NCBI GenBank assembly: GCA_034112345.1
Contig: JAWUVN010000059.1
Coordinates: 1-43,715 of the forward strand
DNA from: Bermanella sp034112345
Lineage (GTDB): Bacteria; Pseudomonadota; Gammaproteobacteria; Pseudomonadales; Oceanobacteraceae
Length of the DNA: 43,715 nt
Reading direction: 5' to 3'
Shown here: piece after piece, positions 24,327 to 32,677 of the stretch
Layout: each line of letters opens with the position of its first letter
How positions within the stretch are numbered: the first letter of the stretch is position 1
Translations under genes and position numbers: made by a program
Notes under the pieces: model-generated
The model's input: only the letters and a program-made list of their open reading frames with translations
The model's database searches: none
What the model was told of the DNA's origin: nothing

Positions 24327-24767
24327 CTAACCTTTCTTATATAGATCATTAGGGTTTTGGATTGGGTCGCTATTAATGATTAAACCATCCTTAGAGATTT
24401 CATTGTAGAAACAATCTCGTCGACCGGTATGGCATGCTGCGCCTTTTTGATCGACTTTTATTAGTATTGTATCGCCATCACAGTCTGTACTCATAGAATG
24501 CAGTGATTGTTGGTTTCCAGAGCTTTCGCCTTTTCGCCAGTAGCTATTTCTAGAGCGAGACCAGTAGCATACCTGTCCCGTTTGAAGGGTTTCTTCAATG
24601 GACTGTTTGTTCATCCAGGCCATCATAAGTACTTCACCTGTATCGTGCTGTTGTGCGATTGCAGGTATTAAGCCAGCTTCATTGAATGTTAGTTCATTCA
24701 ATGCGTCTGATAGGTCTGATTTTTGACCTTTCTTTAGAGGTTCGAGGCTTTTGTAAAAGTTACTCAT
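24327..24767 (-). CDS. hisI: Phosphoribosyl-AMP cyclohydrolase HisI (possible second copy)
   Basis: Opens the adenine ring of phosphoribosyl-AMP in histidine synthesis. The metal motif DCDGDT and zinc cysteines DC, ACHTG and RRDCF are complete, so it is probably active. There is no HisE domain. About 146 aa counted from ATG 24767, which overlaps the preceding pterin gene by 8 bases. The first 30 residues (FYKSLEPLKKGQKSDLSDALN) exceed the canonical HisI and recall paralogs induced by zinc shortage. The context (folE2, pterin synthase, no other his genes) supports a second copy; whether a canonical hisI exists elsewhere cannot be seen. Confidence 0.85.
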   Translation of the reverse strand: MSNFYKSLEPLKKGQKSDLSDALNELTFNEAGLIPAIAQQHDTGEVLMMAWMNKQSIEETLQTGQVCYWSRSRNSYWRKGESSGNQQSLHSMSTDCDGDTILIKVDQKGAACHTGRRDCFYNEISKDGLIINSDPIQNPNDLYKKG

Positions 24768-25605
24768 GGGTAGAGATCGCGCCTTTGCCAATGCCTTCAA
24801 ATGCCTTTACAGTCACGCTGTGTTGTTCTTCTAAGAAGACGTTGGCGATATGACTAGAGATTTGTTCGACAGTTGTATCAGTTTCTATGTCGTAACAAGC
24901 AGCAGTAGGGAGTGTTAAGCTAAACACGCCCTGAGGTGCAGTGTACTGATAGTGGTTATGCAGTATACCTTCAATTTCAGTGGTGTTGTGAAGATCTTCT
25001 AATGTACCGACATAAATATCTTTCCACTTTTTAGACCATGTTTTTTCAAGTTCGGGTTGTCTGGCGCCATCTACAAAGATTTCAATCTTCGATCTGTGCC
25101 CGTGCGCTATGCGCTGGCAATTACCATCATGTTTTTTCAGGCCGTGGCTGTAGTGATAAAACGCACCGCCTACAAGTTCGGTACTCAGGTTCACCTTTAA
25201 ATTGTCGATATCACCCGGTACAACATTGTTTAGTTGTATTTCTAACCAGTTGGTGACAGATGGAATGCTGATTTCTGTCGCATCGATAAAGCAAAACGCT
25301 TGTTCAGGAGCGCTGCATACAAATTCACCGCCTAAAGGATGGCTAAAGCGAACCGTTGTTAGTTCATTGTGACGGCTAATATGAATGCCGTTCATGCCGG
25401 TTGGTACTACGAGTCTGTGGTCAATGTAGTCGTCTAGCCATTTTTTGGCAGTTTTTTTAACAATGCCAAAATCGCATATCATGCTTTGTTTATCTAGCTT
25501 CCCTGTTAAGACCATACCTGCAATCCAAGACTCACCTACTAGTCCGCGTTTAGCGTCTAGGTAGGAAACATCAATATTGGTGAGGTCGTCTACAAATAAT
25601 TTCAC
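24760..25605 (-). CDS. Tandem-domain 6-pyruvoyl/6-carboxytetrahydropterin synthase-like protein
   Basis: 281 aa with two T-fold units of the PTPS/QueD family, while QueD has one unit of about 120 aa. The first unit (residues 1-130) keeps the helix motif ICDFGIVKKTAKKWLDDYIDHRLVVP but lacks the N-terminal metal histidine and the Cys/HGH motif. The second (about 140-281) has YHYSHGLKKHDGNCQRIAHGHR with metal histidines and a Cys, plus a PT..ET-like end. The active site parts are thus divided. Substrate is probably dihydroneopterin triphosphate from FolE2 or a relative, towards queuosine or another pterin; not proven. Starts with GTG. First gene of an operon with hisI. Confidence 0.78.
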   Translation of the reverse strand: MKLFVDDLTNIDVSYLDAKRGLVGESWIAGMVLTGKLDKQSMICDFGIVKKTAKKWLDDYIDHRLVVPTGMNGIHISRHNELTTVRFSHPLGGEFVCSAPEQAFCFIDATEISIPSVTNWLEIQLNNVVPGDIDNLKVNLSTELVGGAFYHYSHGLKKHDGNCQRIAHGHRSKIEIFVDGARQPELEKTWSKKWKDIYVGTLEDLHNTTEIEGILHNHYQYTAPQGVFSLTLPTAACYDIETDTTVEQISSHIANVFLEEQHSVTVKAFEGIGKGAISTHE

Positions 25606-25692
25606 AGGAGATGCTCGTAATTTAAAGTATGCTAATTTTATATGATTGTAGTTGGCATTACATGCCTAACATGAGAAATATAGGCTGAGGCC

Positions 25693-25726
25693 AACAAAAA
25701 AGGCAGCCTAGGCTGCCTTTTTTGTT
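25693..25726. terminator. Bidirectional terminator between folE2 and the pterin synthase gene
   Basis: A perfect 34-base palindrome centred at 25709/25710 (core AGGCAGCCTAGGCTGCCT) with flanking A and T runs. It ends folE2 transcription, so the next minus-strand genes need their own promoter. Confidence 0.92.
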
Positions 25727-25739
25727 ATTTAGGCTCGAA

Positions 25740-26693
25740 TTATCGAGAAAGCAGGGGGGCGTACCCGTCATTAATGCCTTTTGTTGCAATAGCAACGGCA
25801 TCATGTGCCTGCAGGCTTTCTAGGTGTTCGATACGAAGCCAGAAGTCAGTGAATACAGATTCTTGTGTGTTAAGTGCATTTTTAACGCGGCGTGCAGCAT
25901 CTTCACAAAACATAAGGTTGTGTCCGTTTAGGCGGGCAAACTCTTGCTCATCTTCACGTTTAACGGCTGTTTGTACGGGTGTTTGCAGTGCGTTCTCAAT
26001 TACTTCAATAATGTCAGTAATAGGGAATTCATCAGTATCATCGCTTAGCTTAACCCATACCTTAGCAATACTACGTTGGCTATGTGGGGTGGCGTAAGAG
26101 CCTTTGTCACTGCGAATCCAAGCCTCAACTTCATCTCTTGAAATCTGGTCTTTATCAGCAAAGTCAGCATGAAACGCTTCTTGAATTAACTGGCGAGCTA
26201 ATGCAGCTGAGCAAGGGCAGGTAGATGAATACGGAACATTAATGCCCAATTCTAAATCTACTTTACCGTCTTTTAATGTGGCTTTGATTTCTGTTGGATA
26301 ATCTTTCCAGCCAGAAAATTGGCTTTTAAGAGCTTTACGTTTAATCACGTAATCAAATTCAAAGTTCAGGCTAGCTTGGTCGCTGATGTCTTCATGACTA
26401 TCTAGCATGTGGCTTAAGAATTCTCTTAAATTTTTAGCGCTTAGAATTTGATTGTCTGAAAACTCGGATAGCAATAAGTAAAGGCGAGACATGTGGATGC
26501 CTTTCACTTCAGGATTGCAAAGGTTTACATAGGTTTGAACGAAAGCATTAACCTTGTTTTCACCAAGGTTTTTGTCGTTTACCACAATTGGTAAGGCAAT
26601 ACGGTTCATGCCAACCCAGTTAAGGGTGCCATTGATCTGTGGAGCCTGGCTAGAAGCCACATCTGGCATTTCACTAAGACGTTTATCAGTCAT
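25740..26693 (-). CDS. folE2: GTP cyclohydrolase FolE2 (type IB)
   Basis: Converts GTP to 7,8-dihydroneopterin triphosphate, the start of folate, queuosine and other pterins. FolE2 differs from FolE in not depending on zinc and is often induced in zinc shortage. The catalytic Cys lies in YSSTCPCSA (about residues 155-163). Other conserved blocks are GIHMSRLYLLL, ATPHSQRS and NGHNLMFCEDAARRV. Length 317 aa is typical. A promoter is visible upstream; I see no clear Zur palindrome near it. The terminator at 25693-25726 separates it from the pterin synthase operon. Confidence 0.93.
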   Translation of the reverse strand: MTDKRLSEMPDVASSQAPQINGTLNWVGMNRIALPIVVNDKNLGENKVNAFVQTYVNLCNPEVKGIHMSRLYLLLSEFSDNQILSAKNLREFLSHMLDSHEDISDQASLNFEFDYVIKRKALKSQFSGWKDYPTEIKATLKDGKVDLELGINVPYSSTCPCSAALARQLIQEAFHADFADKDQISRDEVEAWIRSDKGSYATPHSQRSIAKVWVKLSDDTDEFPITDIIEVIENALQTPVQTAVKREDEQEFARLNGHNLMFCEDAARRVKNALNTQESVFTDFWLRIEHLESLQAHDAVAIATKGINDGYAPLLSR

Positions 26694-26752
26694 AAAAATG
26701 ATTCTTTGTCCTGGTGCCTCAAGTGTAATAAGGCGTAAAAATAAAGGCTGTG

Positions 26753-26781
26753 ATTTTATCTGAAACGACCGTTTGAAACAA
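26753..26781 (-). promoter_or_regulatory. Putative folE2 promoter
   Basis: On the minus strand -35 TTGTTT (26781-26776), 17-base spacer, -10 TAAAAT (26758-26753). About 50 bases lie between it and the ATG. The region between the boxes contains GTTTCA twice, 10 bases apart. Confidence 0.5.
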
Positions 26782-26849
26782 TAAAGACCGACTAAATAAC
26801 TCGGAATTAACTGTTTATATGAGTGAAACGATTTGTTCCGTGTGCCGTT

Positions 26850-27242
26850 CTAATCAATTTGCTTTGTTTGTATTAATTCTATGGCGTAGCCATCAGGGTC
26901 TTTTACAAAGGCAATTTCAGTCGTGCCACCCTTAACAGGGCCGGGTTCTCGACTGATGGTGCCGCCTGTTTGCTTTATATTTTCGCATGTTGAGTAAATG
27001 TCTTCACAGCCAATTGCTATATGCCCGTAACCTTCACCTAGCTCGTAATGCTTTGTATCCCAGTTGTAGGTAAGTTCTAAAACCGCGCCGTCGGCTTCGT
27101 TTCCGTAGCCAAGAAAAGCAAGAGTGTAGCGGTATTGTTCGTTATCGCGTTTACGAATTAGATTCATACCTAGTACTTGGGTATAAAATTCAATAGAGCG
27201 ATCAAGGTTACCCACTCTGAGCATTGTATGCAGGATTCTCAT
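26850..27242 (-). CDS. gloA: Lactoylglutathione lyase (glyoxalase I)
   Basis: Isomerises the hemithioacetal of methylglyoxal and glutathione. About 130 aa counted from ATG 27242, which overlaps the nth stop (TAATG). The longer in-frame start at 27272 lies inside nth and is unlikely. Metal ligands are visible: His in MRILHTMLRV, Glu in VLELTYNW, His in GYGHIAIG and Glu in YAIELIQ. The ligand set and length fit the nickel-type E. coli enzyme. Last gene of the rsx-nth group. Confidence 0.93.
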   Translation of the reverse strand: MRILHTMLRVGNLDRSIEFYTQVLGMNLIRKRDNEQYRYTLAFLGYGNEADGAVLELTYNWDTKHYELGEGYGHIAIGCEDIYSTCENIKQTGGTISREPGPVKGGTTEIAFVKDPDGYAIELIQTKQID

Positions 27243-27877
27243 TAATCTAGTTCCTTTTTTTTGTACTCGCATAAATCTTCAATCATGCAGCTGCCACATT
27301 TTGGTTTTCTTGCAATGCACACATATCGCCCATGAAGTATAAGCCAATGATGGGCGTCCATTAAAAATTCTTCTGGGATCAATCGAATTAGTCGCTTTTC
27401 AACTTCGAGAACGTCTTTACCTGGTGCTATTTTTGTGCGATTTGAGACTCTGAAAATATGCGTATCAACGGCCATAGCGATTTGACGGAAGGCGGTATTC
27501 AATACAACGTTGGCAGTTTTTCGGCCTACACCGGGCAACTCTTCAAGTTCTTCTCGTGTTTGAGGTACGACGCTGTCATGTTTATCAATCAAGATTTTAC
27601 ACATTTTGATTACGTGTCTGGCCTTACTGTTAAATAAGCCGATGGTTTTGATGTATTCTTTTAATCCTTCTTCACCAAGTTTGTAGATGGCTTCAGGTGT
27701 ATTTGCCACGGGAAATAGTTTGCGGGTGGCTTTGTTAACGCTGACATCAGTGGCTTGAGCAGAAAGAGCAACAGCCACAACTAATTCAAATGGTGAGCTG
27801 AATTCTAGTTCGGTTTCAGGGTTTGGGTTTTCATTGCGCAGACGGGTAAAAATTTCAGTTCGAATAGCTTTATTCAT
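27242..27877 (-). CDS. nth: Endonuclease III
   Basis: DNA glycosylase/AP lyase that removes oxidised pyrimidines. Helix-hairpin-helix LEELPGVGRKTAN with the catalytic Lys (about residues 111-123), catalytic Asp in VDTHIFRVSNR (about 137-147), and the iron-sulfur ligands in CIARKPKCGSCMIEDLC with spacing 6-2-5. 211 aa as in E. coli. Its position downstream of rsxE is the usual one in gammaproteobacteria. Confidence 0.96.
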   Translation of the reverse strand: MNKAIRTEIFTRLRNENPNPETELEFSSPFELVVAVALSAQATDVSVNKATRKLFPVANTPEAIYKLGEEGLKEYIKTIGLFNSKARHVIKMCKILIDKHDSVVPQTREELEELPGVGRKTANVVLNTAFRQIAMAVDTHIFRVSNRTKIAPGKDVLEVEKRLIRLIPEEFLMDAHHWLILHGRYVCIARKPKCGSCMIEDLCEYKKKELD

Positions 27878-27946
27878 AATGTAAGATTTATTTTTACCGG
27901 TCTGTTGTTTAGCGCTTCCAAAATTGCAAGCGCCAGTATTTTTGAA

Positions 27947-28660
27947 TTAAGTGATTTTTCCTGTCACTCGTACACGTTTTCCGCCAGAAACAATAGGCGC
28001 TTTTTTCCGATCTTCTGTGTCTTTTATTTTTTGGTCAATAATGTTTTTAAGTGCGATGAGTAACCCCATTCCAACAAAAGCACCGGGTGGCAGAATAGCG
28101 AATAAAAAATCTGGGTAATTTGAAAATAACGTGATCTCCCATGCCTTGGCACTTTCGCCAAATAATAAATCCATATTACTGAATAGCGTGCCTTGGCCAA
28201 TCACTTCTCGCATTGCCCCCAGTAATAATAAAACTACGGTAAAGCCCATTGCCATCATGAACCCGTCTAGAGCAGAAGGCAGGACTGGGTTTTTAGCGGC
28301 AAACGCATCTGCTCGGCCTAAAATTGCGCAGTTAGTTACGATTAGCGGAATAAAAATACCTAGGACTGTATAAAGTTCGTACGTGTATGCTTGCATGAGC
28401 AGTTCGGTGCAAGTTACGTATGATGCAATGATCATTACAAAGGCAGGCAGTCGAACTGCGTTTGGTACGTAGTTTCTAACCAAGGATACTGCAATGTTTG
28501 AACCCACTAAAACAAGCATGGTTGCAAGGCCGAGGCCTAGCGCATTAACCACGGTTCCTGTAACGGCCAGCAGAGGGCATAAGCCAAGTAGTTGAACGAG
28601 AGCGGGGTTGTTTGTCCAAAGGCCATCTTTACTGATCTGAGAAAGCGATTTTGTACTCAT
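27947..28660 (-). CDS. rsxE: Electron transport complex subunit RsxE/RnfE
   Basis: Integral membrane subunit, 237 aa, six helices. The family start with NNPALVQLLGLCPLLAVT and the mid-block VTNCAILGRADAFA are present. Related to RsxA, its counterpart in opposite orientation; conserved Cys in the LGLCPLL and TNCAILGR motifs form the intramembrane iron-sulfur site with RsxA. Overlaps rsxG by 4 bases (ATGA). The C-terminal tail is basic. Confidence 0.95.
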   Translation of the reverse strand: MSTKSLSQISKDGLWTNNPALVQLLGLCPLLAVTGTVVNALGLGLATMLVLVGSNIAVSLVRNYVPNAVRLPAFVMIIASYVTCTELLMQAYTYELYTVLGIFIPLIVTNCAILGRADAFAAKNPVLPSALDGFMMAMGFTVVLLLLGAMREVIGQGTLFSNMDLLFGESAKAWEITLFSNYPDFLFAILPPGAFVGMGLLIALKNIIDQKIKDTEDRKKAPIVSGGKRVRVTGKIT

Positions 28661-29403
28661 GGGTTTTGCTCCTCAGTTTTATTCAAGTTATGGTTACTTA
28701 TTTTTTTGAGACTTAAAATAGAATCTACATTTTTTTGATGAAAAACAAGTGTATTTTTAACTGCGTTAACCACGGCCCTAGGGGTAATGGTAGCGCCAGT
28801 AAATTGGTCAAAGTCACCACCGTCTTTTTTTACTTTCCATTTTTCAGGGGTGGGCAGTGTTAGAGATAGGCCTTCAAAATTGATGACCCAATCTGATTTT
28901 TTAATATCTATCTTGTCGCCTAGTCCTGGAGTTTCTTTGTGGTCTACGATGCGTACACCAGATAATGTGCCGTCTATCCTTACTCCCACCAATAATTTGA
29001 TGGCGGTTGTATAGCCATCGGGTGCAATGGTTGGGTAAATAAGAGTATGTGTTTGTTGGTTTAGTTTGGCAAAGTATACCAGTGGGCGCTTATCCAAAGG
29101 GCCAAGCAGCTCAATGTTATATAGTGATTGTGCCGCTTCAGATTGAAGGTCAAAATAGTCATTTAGTAAATCGTTATCAACGGTGGATTTAGGTGTTATT
29201 TCGTAAAGCGCTCTTGCTTGCGCTTCAGCAATGTTAAAGTCAATTTTTGCAGCCGTGGTTTGCTGTGTTAGCGCAATAACACCGGCTGTGATAAATGCAA
29301 ATATCGCTAGGCCAATGGCGTTTTTAGTAATGGATTGCGCAAGTGTCATTTCTTGAGTATCCGAATTTTCAATATTGCTTTCGTTTTTATTTGTATCAGT
29401 CAT
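28657..29403 (-). CDS. rsxG: Electron transport complex subunit RsxG/RnfG
   Basis: 248 aa with one N-terminal helix (about residues 30-50) and a periplasmic FMN-binding domain. The flavinylation motif is FTGATITP, in which the Thr of GAT binds FMN covalently (about residues 199-206). The cytoplasmic N-terminus of about 25 residues is acidic and longer than in E. coli. It stands 10 bases behind rsxD and overlaps rsxE. Confidence 0.94.
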   Translation of the reverse strand: MTDTNKNESNIENSDTQEMTLAQSITKNAIGLAIFAFITAGVIALTQQTTAAKIDFNIAEAQARALYEITPKSTVDNDLLNDYFDLQSEAAQSLYNIELLGPLDKRPLVYFAKLNQQTHTLIYPTIAPDGYTTAIKLLVGVRIDGTLSGVRIVDHKETPGLGDKIDIKKSDWVINFEGLSLTLPTPEKWKVKKDGGDFDQFTGATITPRAVVNAVKNTLVFHQKNVDSILSLKKISNHNLNKTEEQNP

Positions 29404-29413
29404 GGTTCAACCT

Positions 29414-30484
29414 TTATTTCTTTGCCGCTAGGCCGCGCTTAGGTTTTGTATGACCATAAGTACGAGGCTGAGTGTATTGATCGATAAATGGTGCTGCAAA
29501 ATTCATAAGCAGTACGGCAAATGCAACGGCGTCAGGGTACGCGCCCCAGGTGCGAATTACGTAAATGAATATACCAATGCCAGTGCCGTAAATAAGTTTA
29601 CCTAATGGGGTGGTAGAAGCTGAAACCGGGTCGGTAGCAATAAAAAATGCACCTAACATGGTCGCGCCTGCAAATAAATGAAGTGAGGTGGGTACAAAGC
29701 TATCAGCATCCCATCCGAATATAAGGCTGCATAAAGCCAATGATAAAAGCAGGCTGACAGGAATGTGCCATGTGAATATTCGCTTCCATAAAAGGTAAAT
29801 ACCGCCCAGTAAGAATGCAGCGCTTACCCATTCCCAGCCTAGAACGATTAAGCTGGAATGATCGCTACCTTTGAATAATGGGTTTTGATAAATTTCACTT
29901 TGAGTGGCAATGGCAACCTGATGTTTGTAAGCATCTAAAGGTGTTGCAGATGTAATTGAATCAATGGTTTCACGCGAAGAAAATATATATGTAAGTGCAT
30001 CGGAAATTGATATGCCGTTAGAGAAGGCTGTCGGTAGTAGCTCTGTTGGTGCGCTCCATGATGTTGTCATTGGAACCGGAAAGCTCACTAATACCAGTGC
30101 AAAACCAATCATCGCGGGGTTGAATGGGTTTTGGCCAAGGCCGCCATAAAGGTGTTTACCAACAATGATGGCAAACCCACTGGCAATAATGGTTACCCAA
30201 TAAGGAACGTAAGGTGGGAGTGATACCGCTAGTAATACTGCGGTTAGTAATGCGCTGTAATCTTTTAGGTAAAACATTATGGGTCGTTTACGCAACTTCA
30301 TAACGGTGGCTTCACTTGCTAAAGCTACTGTTGATGCAATGATGACTTGAATTAAGTGGCCGGGACCAAAAAAGTAAGTTAATGCAATGATGCCTGGGAT
30401 GAGTGCCATTAAGACATTCAGCATAACATTGCTGGTGCTAAATGGACGCGTGGTATGAGGCGAACTTATATTCAGTAGTTTCAT
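29414..30484 (-). CDS. rsxD: Electron transport complex subunit RsxD/RnfD
   Basis: Membrane subunit of 356 aa with about ten helices and a covalent FMN at the Thr of SATPLDAYK (about residues 180-188). Other family blocks: GGLGQNPFNPAMIGFA and FFIATDPVSAST. It follows the rsxC stop without a gap, which suggests coupled translation. Confidence 0.95.
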   Translation of the reverse strand: MKLLNISSPHTTRPFSTSNVMLNVLMALIPGIIALTYFFGPGHLIQVIIASTVALASEATVMKLRKRPIMFYLKDYSALLTAVLLAVSLPPYVPYWVTIIASGFAIIVGKHLYGGLGQNPFNPAMIGFALVLVSFPVPMTTSWSAPTELLPTAFSNGISISDALTYIFSSRETIDSITSATPLDAYKHQVAIATQSEIYQNPLFKGSDHSSLIVLGWEWVSAAFLLGGIYLLWKRIFTWHIPVSLLLSLALCSLIFGWDADSFVPTSLHLFAGATMLGAFFIATDPVSASTTPLGKLIYGTGIGIFIYVIRTWGAYPDAVAFAVLLMNFAAPFIDQYTQPRTYGHTKPKRGLAAKK

Positions 30485-32677
30485 TTATTTCGCTTCCTCG
30501 GTAGAGGCTTTCTCTAGCGCTGCTTTGGCATCTGCTAGTTTAGATGTTTGTTTTTCTAAGCCCGTTTGAAATGCGCCGACTGTTTCTAGGTTTTGTTCTA
30601 TTGCCATGTTTAAGCGTTCATTGGCTTTGTCAACGCGAGTTTGAGCGGCTAATACTTTTTGTTTGAGTGTTTCGATGTCGATTGTGATGATTGGCTTAGC
30701 AGGCGCGTCTTTTGTTGGTTTTTGTTCAGTACTTTTAATTGCTTGTTGATGCGCTGATTGTGCTTCGGTTACTCGTTCTATTTGTTTAGTAACGGCTGTT
30801 TCAAGCAGCTCAATTTTATCGCTGTTTTCGGTCTTGGCTTCTGCTAGCCGTTTTTTAGCGGTTTCTAGTCGAGCTTGCGCCAGATCTAATTTGTTTTTTA
30901 ATCGTTCAGGAGTGTTTGGGTCGTCTTTATCAGTCGTGGCAGCTTCTTTTTCGGCCTTTTTAGCCTCAGCCAATGTTTTGGCCGCATCTTTCATTTTTGT
31001 TTGTGTTTTTTCAAGCGCAGCTTTGAGTAGTTCAACTTTGTCAGCGTCAGCATTTTCATCGGCAGTTAGGGCTGCCAGTTTTTCTTTTGTTTTTGTGACG
31101 CCAGCTTTGCTTGCGTCAAATTTCTTTTGAAGTAGTTCTGTATCGATATTTGGAATTGGGCTGTTACTAGCGATTTGTGGCTCTGCTGCTGCGGCAGCTG
31201 CTTTCTTTTCGGCTTGTTTTTTAGCTGCAGCTTCTGCTCGTGCTTGGCGCTTAGCTTCTTTTTCAGCTGTTTCACGGGCTTGTCGAGCAAGGCGTGTTTC
31301 AAAGCGAACTTTAGCGCGATCACTTTTTAATTTGTCAGCCTGAGCTTGCTTGATTTCGCCTTTGGCAAATCGGTAGTACTGCACCAAGGGGATATTGCTT
31401 GGGCAAACATATGAGCAGGCGCCACATTCAATGCAGTCAGCGATATTGTGTTTTTCGGCTTGCTCTAGGTTACTGCTTTTTGCAAACCAATAAAGTTGTT
31501 GCGGTAATAATTGTGCGGGGCAGGCTTCGGTACACATGCCGCAGCGAATACATGCTTGTTCCATTGCGGGGTCGGGCAATTCCTGTTGGGTGGCCGCAAT
31601 AATGCAGTTGCTTGCTTTTACAATAGGGGTTTGAATCTGCTCGATTGTAAAACCCATCATGGGCCCACCCATTACAAGGCGACTGGTGTTTTTTATGTCG
31701 GTATTGCTGATCTTTAAAAGGTGCTCAACTGGTGTGCCGATTAATACTTCGTAATTTCGGGGAGCGGAGCATGCATTACCCGTCATGGTGGTTATTCGAC
31801 TAATTAATGGCCGCCCCTTAATGACAGCATTATGGATGGCGTATGCAGTGCCTATGTTCTGGCAAACAATACCAAGTTCAGAAGGCAGTCCTTTGCTGGG
31901 AACTTCCTTACCGGTCAGAATTTGTATTAATTGTTTTTCACCGCCGGAAGGGTATTTTGTCGGAATGACGACAACATCAATAATATGGTCGTTATCGATA
32001 AGTTGTTTTATAGCTGTGATCAATGCTTCAGCGGCTTTAGGTTTGTTGTCTTCAATGCCAATTAGTACAGATTCAGGTTTTAATATTTTAGACAAAATTT
32101 GAATGCCGGATACGACATCGCCAGCGCGTTCTTGCATTAACATATCATCGGCTGTGATATATGGCTCACATTCAGCGGCATTAATAATCAGTGTTTTTAT
32201 GGATTCGGGATTGGCTGAGGCTTTTACGTGAGTTGGAAATCCTGCGCCGCCTAGTCCTGTAATGCCCGCTTGCTGAATCATGTTAATTAATGTGCTTGGG
32301 TCTGCTTGTTCGGTGTTCTTTAGACCAGAATGTTCAATCCAGTTGTCTTGCTTGTCGGTTGTGATTTCGATACATAGATCGGTGAGGCCAGACTGGTGCG
32401 CAATCGCTCTGTCTTCAACTGCTGTGACTGTTCCAGATGTAGGAGCGTGTAAATTTGCGCTGATGAAGCCTTGGGCTTCAGCTATTAGTTGGCCTTTAAG
32501 TACCTTGTCACCTGGCTGTACTAAAGATTTTGATTGTGCACCAATATGTTGAGTCAAAGGTAATATCAGTTTGTCAGGTATTCCTGCGGCCACAATTGAT
32601 GATTGTGTGCTCTGTGTTTTGTTTTCAACTGGGTGGATGCCACCGACAAAATCAAATAAGTTAAATGAAGTGTTCAT
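30485..32677 (-). CDS. rsxC: Electron transport complex subunit RsxC/RnfC with long C-terminal extension
   Basis: 730 aa. The first about 430 residues form the core: NADH/FMN-binding part with GAGFPTHVKA (about 142-151) and two 4Fe-4S motifs, CIRCGMCTEACP (about 373) and CIECGACSYVCP (about 412). From about residue 440 follows an Ala/Lys/Glu-rich region of predicted helix and coiled coil with three similar units of about 65-80 residues (LLQKKFDASKAGVTKTKEKL, RLKNKLDLAQARLETAKKRL, TLKQKVLAAQTRVDKANERL). Extensions occur in other gammaproteobacterial RsxC. Overlaps rsxB by one base (TAATG). Confidence 0.93.
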   Translation of the reverse strand: MNTSFNLFDFVGGIHPVENKTQSTQSSIVAAGIPDKLILPLTQHIGAQSKSLVQPGDKVLKGQLIAEAQGFISANLHAPTSGTVTAVEDRAIAHQSGLTDLCIEITTDKQDNWIEHSGLKNTEQADPSTLINMIQQAGITGLGGAGFPTHVKASANPESIKTLIINAAECEPYITADDMLMQERAGDVVSGIQILSKILKPESVLIGIEDNKPKAAEALITAIKQLIDNDHIIDVVVIPTKYPSGGEKQLIQILTGKEVPSKGLPSELGIVCQNIGTAYAIHNAVIKGRPLISRITTMTGNACSAPRNYEVLIGTPVEHLLKISNTDIKNTSRLVMGGPMMGFTIEQIQTPIVKASNCIIAATQQELPDPAMEQACIRCGMCTEACPAQLLPQQLYWFAKSSNLEQAEKHNIADCIECGACSYVCPSNIPLVQYYRFAKGEIKQAQADKLKSDRAKVRFETRLARQARETAEKEAKRQARAEAAAKKQAEKKAAAAAAEPQIASNSPIPNIDTELLQKKFDASKAGVTKTKEKLAALTADENADADKVELLKAALEKTQTKMKDAAKTLAEAKKAEKEAATTDKDDPNTPERLKNKLDLAQARLETAKKRLAEAKTENSDKIELLETAVTKQIERVTEAQSAHQQAIKSTEQKPTKDAPAKPIITIDIETLKQKVLAAQTRVDKANERLNMAIEQNLETVGAFQTGLEKQTSKLADAKAALEKASTEEAK

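Noticed and set aside
26694..26850. Zur box before folE2
   Set aside because: I looked for an AT-rich GTTATA-type palindrome and found none; only an ordinary promoter is visible.
30834..31130. Plus-strand open frame of 98 codons within rsxC
   Set aside because: It lies opposite the Ala/Lys-rich part of rsxC, where biased codons keep the other strand open; no ribosome binding site and a low-complexity Ser/Ala-rich product.
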